Shown here: piece by piece, positions 46,898-54,169 of the stretch
Layout of the letters: every line of letters begins with the position of its first letter
Position numbering within the stretch: the stretch's first letter is position 1
Source: Rhodopirellula baltica SH 1
GTDB taxonomy: Bacteria > Planctomycetota > Planctomycetia > Pirellulales > Pirellulaceae
Assembly: GCF_000196115.1 (NCBI RefSeq)
Contig: NC_005027.1
Span: 3,038,001 to 3,102,000, forward strand
Direction of reading: 5' to 3'
Length of the DNA: 64,000 nucleotides
Program-made: the position numbers and the translations under genes
Notes under the pieces: model-generated
Database searches by the model: none
The model's input: the letters and a program-made list of their open reading frames with translations, nothing else
What the model was told of the DNA's origin: nothing

Positions 46898-48396
46898 TCA
46901 TTGGCGAACGGCGTCAAGCATTGGCTTGAATTGCCCCCGAAGATCACGAATCGCATCATGAAGGCGACCGAATGGTTTGTTCCCATAGGCTTCAAGAAGG
47001 TTGTCAGCCTTAAATGCTGTTTTGTGTGCCAAACAGATTGATGCCAACGTATCTTCACCACGGTGCCGAAGCGTGTCGGGTAACGTATCACGGAGCGATC
47101 CGTATGGCAAAAACGGAAGCTCAGGATGCGTCTTTTGTGCTCGTCTTACAAGTTTTCTCCAGCAACTTGCGGTCGCAGCTTGCGGGTTTTTTGATTTCTC
47201 GTTGTAGATTCGTTCACCAGTTTTCTTCACGATCAAGAATGGTGTACCGATTTGATTCGCTCTTGAAATTGCCCACTCAAGAATCTCTGCCGTCTCTTTC
47301 CAGAGAATCCATTCGCCAAACATCTTTGATTTCGGTCGCATAAGTCGCACGAATGAATCTGACTCTGTCGATCCAAACTGAAGGCGTTCGGCATACTTGT
47401 GGCACTGATTCAGGAGAACCTCACTCGTGATAAGACGGCCTATTTCAGCCGCTCCGAATGCACAATTCACTCCCACAAGAAGTAGCAGTCGCTCAAACTC
47501 ATTTGCTTTCCCAGCGATGCTGCCGAGTTGTTCGGGGGTATATACAATTTTGGTAAGGAGGTCGGCAGATGCATGATCTTCTTCAAGTTCAACTGTGCGA
47601 ACCTTGATCTGATTTGCTCCACGGGGCATTTCCCATTCAAACTCTGATGTCAGATCGAGCCAGCGAAGAAAACGCTCTAGCTCCTTGCGACGATGGCGGG
47701 CGGTCGTGGGCTTGTAGCGTTTGCCCTTCTTGTACTCTGGTCGATTTGCCCAGTAGCCGATCATCTCTGCAATTGCGTCGTAGCTCGATAGCTCCATCAA
47801 GGAACAGTCTCGATGATGCAACTTGAGAACGTCTACATATTCGATCCGCTTTCGTTGGGCCGGTTTTAGCGTTTCGGCATCGAGCTTGTTCTCCGATTTC
47901 TTGATGTGGCTGACGTACCGATCAAAGGTATCATGTAACGAGCCTGAGACAAATCTGTCGGGATACTTTTTGCCGCTGGAGATTACCCCCTCTTCTTTGA
48001 ATTCTCGTTCCTTGCGTTCGAGGACTGCTTGTTCGTAAGAGGCGTTGAGGCGAACGCCATAGGCGTAGGCATCGTCATCCGTAGGTACGATCTGGATAGA
48101 GGGGTAACAAGCCTGCTCTGCTCGAATCATTTGGACGTAGTTTGCACAAATGTCTTCCAGGCTCTCATGACCGTGGACGCTTTCCTGTTCCTCCCGATCA
48201 AATGGAATCGGGATTTGGTAGACGCCACGTGCCAACAACTTCGCTGCATAGAGTCCGAAGGTTGTCCAAACCGGTAAGCCCGTGTAACGCTGGCAGTCAT
48301 CGAAAAGTTCTTGAATCCGTGCGAGGCGTTTTGCCGCTTCCTTTTCGTCTTTTCCAAGATTGAACTTTGGTTGCTTTCGTTTCGCTCTGTCGAGAA
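46898..48396 (-). pseudogene. Tyrosine recombinase (island integrase), 3' part, split by IS3-family element
   Basis: About 500 codons of a tyrosine-recombinase-superfamily integrase; the left IS boundary is at 48397 and its GAA target copy at 48394-48396 belongs to this gene. The N-terminal basic arm (LDRAKRKQPKFNLGKDEKEAAKR) is followed by a core-binding part, then the catalytic domain: LLLVGVNCAFGAAEIGRL where box I normally has Arg, then LPYGSLRDTLPDTLRHRG, CLAHKT and LLEAYGNKPFGR (candidate Tyr). Planctomycete relatives with a similar box I (as I recall them) also lack the usual first Arg. The first about 25 codons lie beyond the IS at 49706-49778; joining the two halves at the GAA duplication gives one frame. 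Confidence 0.82.
48394..48396 (+). repeat. Left GAA target duplication of the IS3-family element
   Basis: GAA immediately outside the left terminal inverted repeat; the same triplet occurs at 49706-49708. A 3-bp duplication is normal for IS3-family insertions. Confidence 0.75.
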
Positions 48397-48464
48397 TGGA
48401 ATTGCCCACGAAAAGTTGACAGTGGACCGGTCTTAAGGGAAAGGTAAACGGTGAGTCCTGTGAG

Positions 48465-49343
48465 TCAGGACTCACTTACGAGTGACGGTTCTTTGATCGC
48501 TTGCTCGAAATCGATTGGACTGAGGTAGCCCAGCGACGAGTGCAAGCGATGAGGGTTGTAAAATCGTTCGATGTAGTCAGATACGCCGCGTGTGGCGTGT
48601 TCGTGCGTGTCGTAAATCTGCTGTGCTTCCTCGGTTTTGTAACTCTTGAAGAACGATTCCATCGGTGCGTTGTCGTAGCAGTTCCCGCGACGGCTCATGC
48701 TTTGAACTAGCCCACTGGCTGCCAGGCGTCTGCGGAAATGATCGCTCGCGAATTGGGAGCCACGATCGCTGTGAACGATCAGGCCCGCGTTTGGCTTGCG
48801 AAAAGTAAGTGCTTGATCGAATGCCCCGACCACCAATTCCGAATCCATGTTCCGGCTCGTTTTCCAGCTGACAATCTTGCGGGAATGCAGGTCAACGAAT
48901 GCACAGAGGTAAGTGGAGCCTTCTTGGGTTGGGATGTAGGTGATGTCCGTTAGCCAGACGCGATTGATTGCCTCGGTCGTGAAGTTTTGGCCAAGCAAAT
49001 TTGAGGCGATGGGCTGATCATGATTGGAGTCAGTGGTCGATATTCTGAATTTGGTGCGGCGATTGGCTTGTATTCCCGCATGACGCATGCATTTGGCGAC
49101 GGTATTTCGGCAGCACACCACACCGCGTTTGACTATTGCTCGTTGCATTCGCGGGCTTCCATACGCATCGTGATGTTTTTCCAGTCGGATTTCCTTGACG
49201 GCTTGAATGATTTGGGTTTGCTTGATCTCGGTGGCTGTGGGACCGCGACCGGCGAATCGGTAATAAGCGGCGTGAGTGACTTCGAGGGTTCGGCAGAGCA
49301 CTGCGATCGGCCAGCGATCGCGGCACTCTCCAATGAACTTCAA
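48465..49343 (-). CDS. IS3-family transposase OrfB (DDE catalytic part)
   Basis: 292 residues as an open frame, normally made as an OrfAB fusion. An HTH_21-like region (VKEIRLEKHHDAYGSPRMQRAI) precedes the rve integrase core: first Asp in RVWLTDITYIPTQEG, second Asp in LIVHSDRGSQF, Glu in NAPMESFFKSYKTEE. There is no ATG at the nominal start (TTG at 49343), consistent with frameshift expression. The frame is intact, so the transposase should be active. Confidence 0.93.
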   Translation of the reverse strand: MKFIGECRDRWPIAVLCRTLEVTHAAYYRFAGRGPTATEIKQTQIIQAVKEIRLEKHHDAYGSPRMQRAIVKRGVVCCRNTVAKCMRHAGIQANRRTKFRISTTDSNHDQPIASNLLGQNFTTEAINRVWLTDITYIPTQEGSTYLCAFVDLHSRKIVSWKTSRNMDSELVVGAFDQALTFRKPNAGLIVHSDRGSQFASDHFRRRLAASGLVQSMSRRGNCYDNAPMESFFKSYKTEEAQQIYDTHEHATRGVSDYIERFYNPHRLHSSLGYLSPIDFEQAIKEPSLVSES

Positions 49344-49345
49344 CC

Positions 49346-49636
49346 TCAGTGACTTTCTTTGGCGAAGAATGCCGTCGCTTTTTTTAAAATGTCGCGTTCC
49401 ATCTTGAGTTGACGATTCTCTTCGCGAAGTCGTCTCAGCTCGGCTTCAATGGATTGGCTACCAACTACTTCGGCCTGGAATGTTCCGTCTTCGTCAAAAG
49501 ACTTCTTCCACTTGCGAATCAAGCTGTCCCCGATCCCCAAGTCTTTAGCGACAGCGGTGTACGACAAGCCTTGTTCGATGACTTTCTTGACTGCGGCCAG
49601 CTTGTATTCGCGGCTAAATGTTCGACGTTTGTCCAT
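49346..49636 (-). CDS. IS3-family transposase OrfA with -1 frameshift site
   Basis: 96 residues: helix-turn-helix (YKLAAVKKVIEQGLSYTAVAKDLGIGDSLIRKWKKS) and a leucine-zipper-like tail (IEAELRRLREENRQLKMERDILKKA). Near the 3' end a run of seven A followed by G (49379-49385, minus strand) forms the A-AAA-AAG slippery motif. A -1 shift there leads into KKSDGILRQRKSLRLKFIGEC of OrfB, the standard IS3-family arrangement. Confidence 0.92.
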   Translation of the reverse strand: MDKRRTFSREYKLAAVKKVIEQGLSYTAVAKDLGIGDSLIRKWKKSFDEDGTFQAEVVGSQSIEAELRRLREENRQLKMERDILKKATAFFAKESH

Positions 49637-49705
49637 GGATCGGTTCTCCTGTCAGAGAAGTCTGACGTGCGCCGGCCCACTGTCAACTTTTCGTGGGCAA
49701 TTCCA

Positions 49706-49778
49706 GAAAGCCGACTTCCTTTGGAAACCAGCCTCGGCTGTTCTTCTTGAGCTTCGTGTTGCGTGTTCGGGTGGGCAT
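49706..49778 (-). pseudogene. 5' end of the interrupted integrase gene
   Basis: From ATG 49778 (ribosome binding site GAGAGG seven bases upstream; ATG 49784 is too close to it) the frame reads MPTRTRNTKLKKNSRGWFPKEVGF up to the GAA target duplication, then breaks at the IS3-family element. Without the IS the reading continues ...KEVGFLDRAKRKQ... into 48396 downward, in frame. The segment looks like the basic arm-binding region of the recombinase. Confidence 0.82.
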
Positions 49779-49784
49779 TGGCAT

Positions 49785-50028
49785 TCCTCTCGTCTGAAGT
49801 TGGCTGACTTTGATTGAGGGCTGGTCCGTTTGAACCAGTCCAAGTCAGCGATGACGAGAAGCCCCGCAGGGTCCGGAAAGCCGCCCCAAGCGGTCGTCGG
49901 ATGACGACGGAAACTCCGATTTCAGTTTGCCTTATCCGAACAAATCAGCGGCTTATCCGAACACTTATCCGAACACGCCAAATCTTGAGTTGCTCAAAAA
50001 CGCTGGAAATTGCAGTGTTTCCAAAGAA
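49785..50028. other. Right-end region of the island
   Basis: About 245 bases between the integrase start and the tRNA terminator. It holds the three TTATCCGAACA repeats (49932-49975) and presumably the integrase promoter. No gene recognised; a 92-residue plus-strand frame across it is spurious. Confidence 0.5.
49932..49975 (+). repeat. Right trio of TTATCCGAACA repeats
   Basis: TTATCCGAACA at 49932-49942, 49953-49963 and 49965-49975, in the same orientation as the left pair at 43153-43175. The last two are spaced 12 bases apart exactly as on the left. They lie between the integrase start and the attachment site, where arm-type sites are expected. Confidence 0.75.
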
Positions 50029-50062
50029 AAAGGCACTTTGCGACGAATCGCAAAGTGCCTTT
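50029..50062 (-). terminator. Rho-independent terminator of tRNA-Ala
   Basis: A perfect 15-bp stem (AAAGGCACTTTGCGA / TCGCAAAGTGCCTTT) with a CGAA loop, followed on the minus strand by TTTTTC. It lies three bases after the tRNA 3' end. By the island model this terminator came in with the island and replaced the one now at 43045-43076. Confidence 0.88.
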
Positions 50063-50078
50063 GAGTGGAGGATAACGG
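50060..50078 (+). repeat. Right attachment site overlapping tRNA-Ala
   Basis: TTTGAGTGGAGGATAACGG, identical to 43074-43092; thirteen of its bases are the 3' end of the tRNA gene. Confidence 0.85.
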
Positions 50079-50138
50079 ACTTGAACCGATGACCTACGCG
50101 CTGCCAGCGCGTCGCTCTCCCAACTGAGCTAATCCCCC
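50066..50138 (-). tRNA. tRNA-Ala (anticodon GGC)
   Basis: The minus strand folds into a cloverleaf: 7-bp acceptor stem (GGGGGAT/ATCCTCC, one G-U), D-arm GCTC/GAGC, anticodon stem ACGCG/CGCGT with loop CTGGCAG giving anticodon GGC (reads GCC), 5-base variable loop, and T-loop TTCAAGT. One T-T mismatch lies in the T-stem (ATCGG/CCGTT). The CCA end is not encoded. The 3' end is the integration site of the island to its left. Confidence 0.93.
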
Positions 50139-50293
50139 GGGTGAAGAGGCAGATTATCGACTTGATTCGCTGTGCGTCAAGCCCGTCGGAACCTGGTTTC
50201 GACGATTCTTTGCACTTCTTCTCAGGTGCGACAAATTTAACTTTGCACGATCGCGATCGCGGCCGACAAGCTCAAATGAGCGAGCCATTCGCG

Positions 50294-52420
50294 TCACAAC
50301 GACGGCCAAATCAACACGCTCGCCAAATTGTGATGCTGGTCCGTCCACAGAGGTGCAGACTCGACGACGGACGCATCCGGTTTCTGTGCCACGCTCAAAT
50401 AGTCCGAGTCCCAAAACGCGTCGTCGCGATCTGTGGCGATCACCCAACGCGATGGGCGGGTGTAAACCTGATCGCGGTGGTTGTTCTGAATCAGCCGGCT
50501 GGGCATCCCGATCGCCTGGGTCAACCGGTGCGTCAGCGGCACCAAATCGAGGTGGTTGTTCGAAACATGCACTGCCAACACCCCATCTTCCGCCAATCGC
50601 TCCCGATACAGTTGCATCGCTTCGAGCGTCAGGAGGTGAGCTGGAATGGCATCGCTACTGAAAGCATCCAGGATCAGCAAATCAAACTTCTTATCCGTAT
50701 GGCGTTCCAGCAACAAACGACCGTCGCCCAAGTGATGTTCGATCGCGGCGGGGCAGTCGCTGAGGAAGGTGAAGTGCTCCTCCGCAATCGCCAACACGTC
50801 TGGATTGATTTCGTACATGTCCATGGAGTCTCCATCTCGTCCATAGGCAGCCAGCACTCCGCAACCCAAACCGATGACGCCAATACGCATCTCGGGTGAC
50901 TCAGCCTGCATCGTGTGGATCAATCGCCCGATACCACTGCTGTGTCCAAAGTATGAAGTGGGTGTCATGCGTTCCGGACCATGCAATTGAATTCCGTGGA
51001 TCGTATTGCCATGTACCAGTTGCACGCGTTCCGCATCATTCTCGACGCGAAGCACACCAAAGAAATTCCGACGTTGATCGATCGTGTCGGTGCGGTTCGT
51101 CATCGTGGTCACGACGGCGGTGAATCCGATAATCACTACGATCAATCCGTTGACGCCTTTGGACAGTTTCCAATCGCACGTGGTGGTCATCCAAGAGCGA
51201 GAAGCCAAGAACGTGATCGCAACGATGCCAATCGACAACGACATCGCAATGGGAAGTTCGCGGTAGTCTTGAAAAACCAGCGGGCAGATCAATGCGACCA
51301 ATATGCCGCCCATCGCACCACCGAATGAAATCAGTGCGTAGTACAAAGTCAGTCGCTGGGTCGCTGGTTTTCGAGCCGCGGTTTCACCGTGGCACAGCAA
51401 ACACACGCCGAACAACACGACCAAATATGACAACGCTTCCATCGGCATCTGCCAATTGCCGGGGAACCAACCTTTCAATTGGATGACGACGAACGCCAAT
51501 CCGGTAAACGCGGCGATGAGTTTCGGGCGATACCAGTTTGGTGAATCAAAGCTGATGATGAAGCTGAGCAGATACAAACTGAGCGGCAACACCCAAAGGA
51601 ATGGCATCACGGCAATGTCTTGGCAAACATGACTAGTCACCACCAACAGCATGACAGACGCCAAGGCGGGCAGGCCGATCCAAACACCCCAGTCCGCAAC
51701 ACCTAGTTTGGCAAGAACGGAATGGCTTTCGGCGGCGTCTTCGTTAGTAGTCGTCGCGTTTCCTTTTCGCCGACGTAGCAAACAGATCGCTAGCCAACCA
51801 TCCACGACAACGAACGCATAAAACGCCAGCGACCAAAACACCGACTGCTGTTCAATCGACAACAATGGCTCGACGACGAATGGGTAGCTCAGCAATGCGA
51901 CCAACGAACCAACGTTGGAAAGAGCGTACAATCGATAGACCGATTCGGATTGATTTTCGTAGCTCAACCAAGCTTGCACCAAAGGACCGGTGCTGGAGAG
52001 CACGAAGTACGGCAATGCGACGTGTGCAGTCAACAACCACAACAGTGCCCATGTTGGATCTTCGGTTCCGACAGGCTTCCACGCATCTGAGGGTGCGATT
52101 GGCAATGACCAAGCCGCAGCGCACAGCAACACCAAATGCACGACGCCCTGAAGAGCCGGTGGCAGAAATCGTCTGATGCAGTGAGCGTAGAGATACCCAG
52201 CGAACAAGAGAACTTGGAAGAACAGCAAACAAGTCGTCCAAACCGCCGGCGTACCACCAAACCACGGCAGCACACACTTGCTGATTACTGGCTGAACCTG
52301 AAACACCAAGAAGGCGCCCAGCAACGTCGCTCCCGCGAAAACAAACCACGAGGTGGTTTGCTTGGTAGCAATGGTTGAATTGGCAGTGGAACCGGAAACA
52401 TCCGAGGTGCACGACGGCAT
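50294..52420 (-). CDS. Fused membrane protein / spermidine-synthase-like protein
   Basis: 708 residues. The N-terminal about 450 residues contain twelve or so hydrophobic segments (FAGATLLGAFLVFQVQPVISKCVLPWFGGTPAVWTTCLLFFQVLLF, the signature start of the fused MFS/spermidine synthase family). The C-terminal about 250 residues are a Rossmann methyltransferase-like domain: RIGVIGLGCGVLAAYGRDGDSMDMYEINPDVLAIAEEHF, LGDGRLLLER and FDLLILDAFSSDAIPAHLL. The Asp-Ala-Phe-Ser-Ser motif matches spermidine synthase homologues, but polyamine synthesis by the fused membrane form is not established. The gene is 155 bases upstream of the tRNA. Confidence 0.88.
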   Translation of the reverse strand: MPSCTSDVSGSTANSTIATKQTTSWFVFAGATLLGAFLVFQVQPVISKCVLPWFGGTPAVWTTCLLFFQVLLFAGYLYAHCIRRFLPPALQGVVHLVLLCAAAWSLPIAPSDAWKPVGTEDPTWALLWLLTAHVALPYFVLSSTGPLVQAWLSYENQSESVYRLYALSNVGSLVALLSYPFVVEPLLSIEQQSVFWSLAFYAFVVVDGWLAICLLRRRKGNATTTNEDAAESHSVLAKLGVADWGVWIGLPALASVMLLVVTSHVCQDIAVMPFLWVLPLSLYLLSFIISFDSPNWYRPKLIAAFTGLAFVVIQLKGWFPGNWQMPMEALSYLVVLFGVCLLCHGETAARKPATQRLTLYYALISFGGAMGGILVALICPLVFQDYRELPIAMSLSIGIVAITFLASRSWMTTTCDWKLSKGVNGLIVVIIGFTAVVTTMTNRTDTIDQRRNFFGVLRVENDAERVQLVHGNTIHGIQLHGPERMTPTSYFGHSSGIGRLIHTMQAESPEMRIGVIGLGCGVLAAYGRDGDSMDMYEINPDVLAIAEEHFTFLSDCPAAIEHHLGDGRLLLERHTDKKFDLLILDAFSSDAIPAHLLTLEAMQLYRERLAEDGVLAVHVSNNHLDLVPLTHRLTQAIGMPSRLIQNNHRDQVYTRPSRWVIATDRDDAFWDSDYLSVAQKPDASVVESAPLWTDQHHNLASVLIWPSL

Positions 52421-52613
52421 GCGTTCATCTCAACAATTACGCGCAATGCGGCCTCGCCCCCGCGACGTGGTTCCGCCCGAAAGGTTACACCATTTTGCGT
52501 GACCGCGCCTTAGCAAGACGGCAATCGGTGCCCCCTTCCTGGATTCCCTGAGCGGTTCACTCCTCACGTCCTCTACATCCGGAACAACCACGGTTCACTC
52601 TATCAAACGCAAT

Positions 52614-52642
52614 ACGCCTCGCTGGTCAATCCAACGAGGCGT
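52614..52642 (-). terminator. Possible terminator hairpin after the thioredoxin-fold gene
   Basis: An 8-bp stem ACGCCTCG / CGAGGCGT around a 13-base loop, 39 bases past the stop codon at 52681. No clean T-run follows, so the call is weak. Confidence 0.4.
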
Positions 52643-52680
52643 GTGCGAGTATCAGTAATGCGTTTGCGTCGATCGGCGGA

Positions 52681-53814
52681 TCAGTTCACCCCAGGATTTG
52701 CATCCCGCACGGCGTGGTCCATGACTTCGATCGCGGCGTCAGTGTAGCGTTCGTACTCATTCCAAAAGTGATCCATCGCGGCTTCGTCAGCGAAGAAGAA
52801 CATGCGTTGATGAACCGGATCTTTCATTCCAAACTGACGTTTCCCAGGAACGATCACACGTTCTTCAAAGAAACGAACCACATCGATTTCGTTCAACACA
52901 GGAGTGTATGGAGTCGGGTCAGCCAAGAATGTCTTCATCTTGGCTTCGTTTTGGAATAGATACAGCTTTCCGAGGTGAACCACTCCAAACTTTGGATTGC
53001 CTTCGACCCATTGGTCTTCGTTGATAACGGTGACGGAACAGAAACCTTCCATCGCAAGTTTTGGTTGATCGGTGCCAAAGGCCGGTGTCTTGGCCTCTGG
53101 TTTCGGCGACGATTGAGCTGGCATGCCTAAAGTCATTCCATCGGTGCGAGCTCCGGCCAAACGACCGGTTGCTCCTCCCGCGAATTGACTGTCAGGCGAA
53201 GGCAAGTTGCTGGCGGCAACGTGCGGGTTTTGCTGGGTGCGAGGTGGCGTGGTCGCGGCAGCGGTGGTCGCAGGAGCACCAGCCGGCGATTGTCCATTGG
53301 ATGCCATCATCGTTTGCGGTGCACCAGGTGCAGGCGTAGTCATCATCGTCGGCATTTTCTTCGCCGCGATTGCCAACATCGCAACATATCGCTTTGGATC
53401 TTGCGGGCTGACCGACGTGCCCAAGGGCTTTCCGGTCGGCGTGATCATCACATCGGTTGGAAACTTTGTGACACCGAACATCTTGGCCAACTCGGGCGAT
53501 TTGCCAGCGTGGACTTTGACCGGAACGAACTTTTGCTCGACAGCGGATCCCACTTCGGGACTCTTGAAAGCACCCGCTTCCAAGCGATCACACCAGACGC
53601 AATTGTCACTGGTGAAGTGCAGCAACAGACCTTTTCCGCTTTGCTGTGCTTCCGCTTGCGCGGCGGTGAGATCTTTACGCCACTGAATATCAGCTTGGGC
53701 GACACTGGTGAAGATTGTTGTCAAACCGAGCAAGACCGTTGCCGGCATCACTCGCGACCATTGCGAGGACGCAGTGGAAGAATCAATTCGCGGTGGTTTG
53801 GAGGACAAACGCAT
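52681..53814 (-). CDS. Exported thioredoxin-fold protein with C-terminal YHS-like domain
   Basis: 377 residues. A signal peptide ends near VAQADIQW. The thioredoxin domain (about 45-155) has GLLLHFTSDNCVWCDRLEAGAF (CVWC active site) and a cis-Pro region TKFPTDVMI. A Pro/Ala/Thr-rich linker occupies about 160-250. The C-terminal part (about 260-370: CSVTVINEDQWVEGNPKFGVVHLGKLYLFQNEAKMKTFLADP) resembles YHS-type metal-binding domains with a second partial copy (MKDPVHQRMFFFADEAAMDHFW). A periplasmic redox or metal-handling role is inferred. Confidence 0.82.
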   Translation of the reverse strand: MRLSSKPPRIDSSTASSQWSRVMPATVLLGLTTIFTSVAQADIQWRKDLTAAQAEAQQSGKGLLLHFTSDNCVWCDRLEAGAFKSPEVGSAVEQKFVPVKVHAGKSPELAKMFGVTKFPTDVMITPTGKPLGTSVSPQDPKRYVAMLAIAAKKMPTMMTTPAPGAPQTMMASNGQSPAGAPATTAAATTPPRTQQNPHVAASNLPSPDSQFAGGATGRLAGARTDGMTLGMPAQSSPKPEAKTPAFGTDQPKLAMEGFCSVTVINEDQWVEGNPKFGVVHLGKLYLFQNEAKMKTFLADPTPYTPVLNEIDVVRFFEERVIVPGKRQFGMKDPVHQRMFFFADEAAMDHFWNEYERYTDAAIEVMDHAVRDANPGVN

Positions 53815-54169
53815 CGGACAAAATCCTTTTTGTCTTTCTCAAAGGGAGCCAAAATCGGCTCAGGTGTGCCGGTATCGGTGGTATCGGAAGCGTCGACCTT
53901 GACGCTTGAGCGGAACCTACGAAGTTTTCGGCTGTGGCCGCCACACCAATGGAGGGTGTTTCGGTTTGAGCCCACCAATCGATTTGCCGGGAGTTTCACG
54001 GACATGACCAGCAAGCCCTCGGTCATATCAGAAGACATCGCCAGCCTGGCGAAACACGCGCGTTCGCCCGCGTGGATGAATGACGAAGACAACAAAGGAT
54101 CCGCCAACTGCCAGCGTCAATCAACATGCGCAAGCTCAGCAATCGAGCGTGAGCATTGCCTTGGTGAGC

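Larger units (their letters stand above)
48397..49705 (-). mobile_element. IS3-family insertion sequence interrupting the integrase gene
   Basis: A 1309-bp element with terminal inverted repeats beginning TGGAATTGCCCACGAAAAG and continuing TTGACAGTGG; the two ends agree over about 29 bases and start with TG and end with CA as in the IS3 family. It carries orfA and orfB on the minus strand. A perfect 10-bp hairpin (48451-48460/48466-48475) lies at the orfB stop codon. GAA flanks both sides. Confidence 0.92.
43093..50059. mobile_element. Genomic island integrated in tRNA-Ala(GGC)
   Basis: About 7 kb bounded by 19-bp direct repeats at 43074-43092 and 50060-50078, with the intact tRNA-Ala at the right end and a terminator hairpin at each edge. 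TTATCCGAACA repeats lie 60-80 bases inside the left edge and 85-130 bases inside the right edge. Cargo from left: truncated kinase-LamG gene, VOC protein, HTH protein, small partner protein, ParB-like protein, tyrosine recombinase split by an IS3-family element. The recombinase gene next to the tRNA end is the usual arrangement. Because the recombinase is disrupted, the island is probably immobile without help. Confidence 0.82.

Noticed and set aside
48475..48475. Start of the integrase at 48475 as the open frame suggests
   Set aside because: The first 27 codons of that frame lie inside the IS3-family element; the true start is at 49778 beyond it.
43153..49975. CRISPR array made of the TTATCCGAACA repeats
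   Set aside because: Units are 11 bases, only two or three per site, with 1-10-base spacing and 6.8 kb between sites; no cas genes.
50294..52420. Naming the fused membrane protein speE
   Set aside because: The fused form has a membrane half absent from true spermidine synthases, and its reaction is not established.
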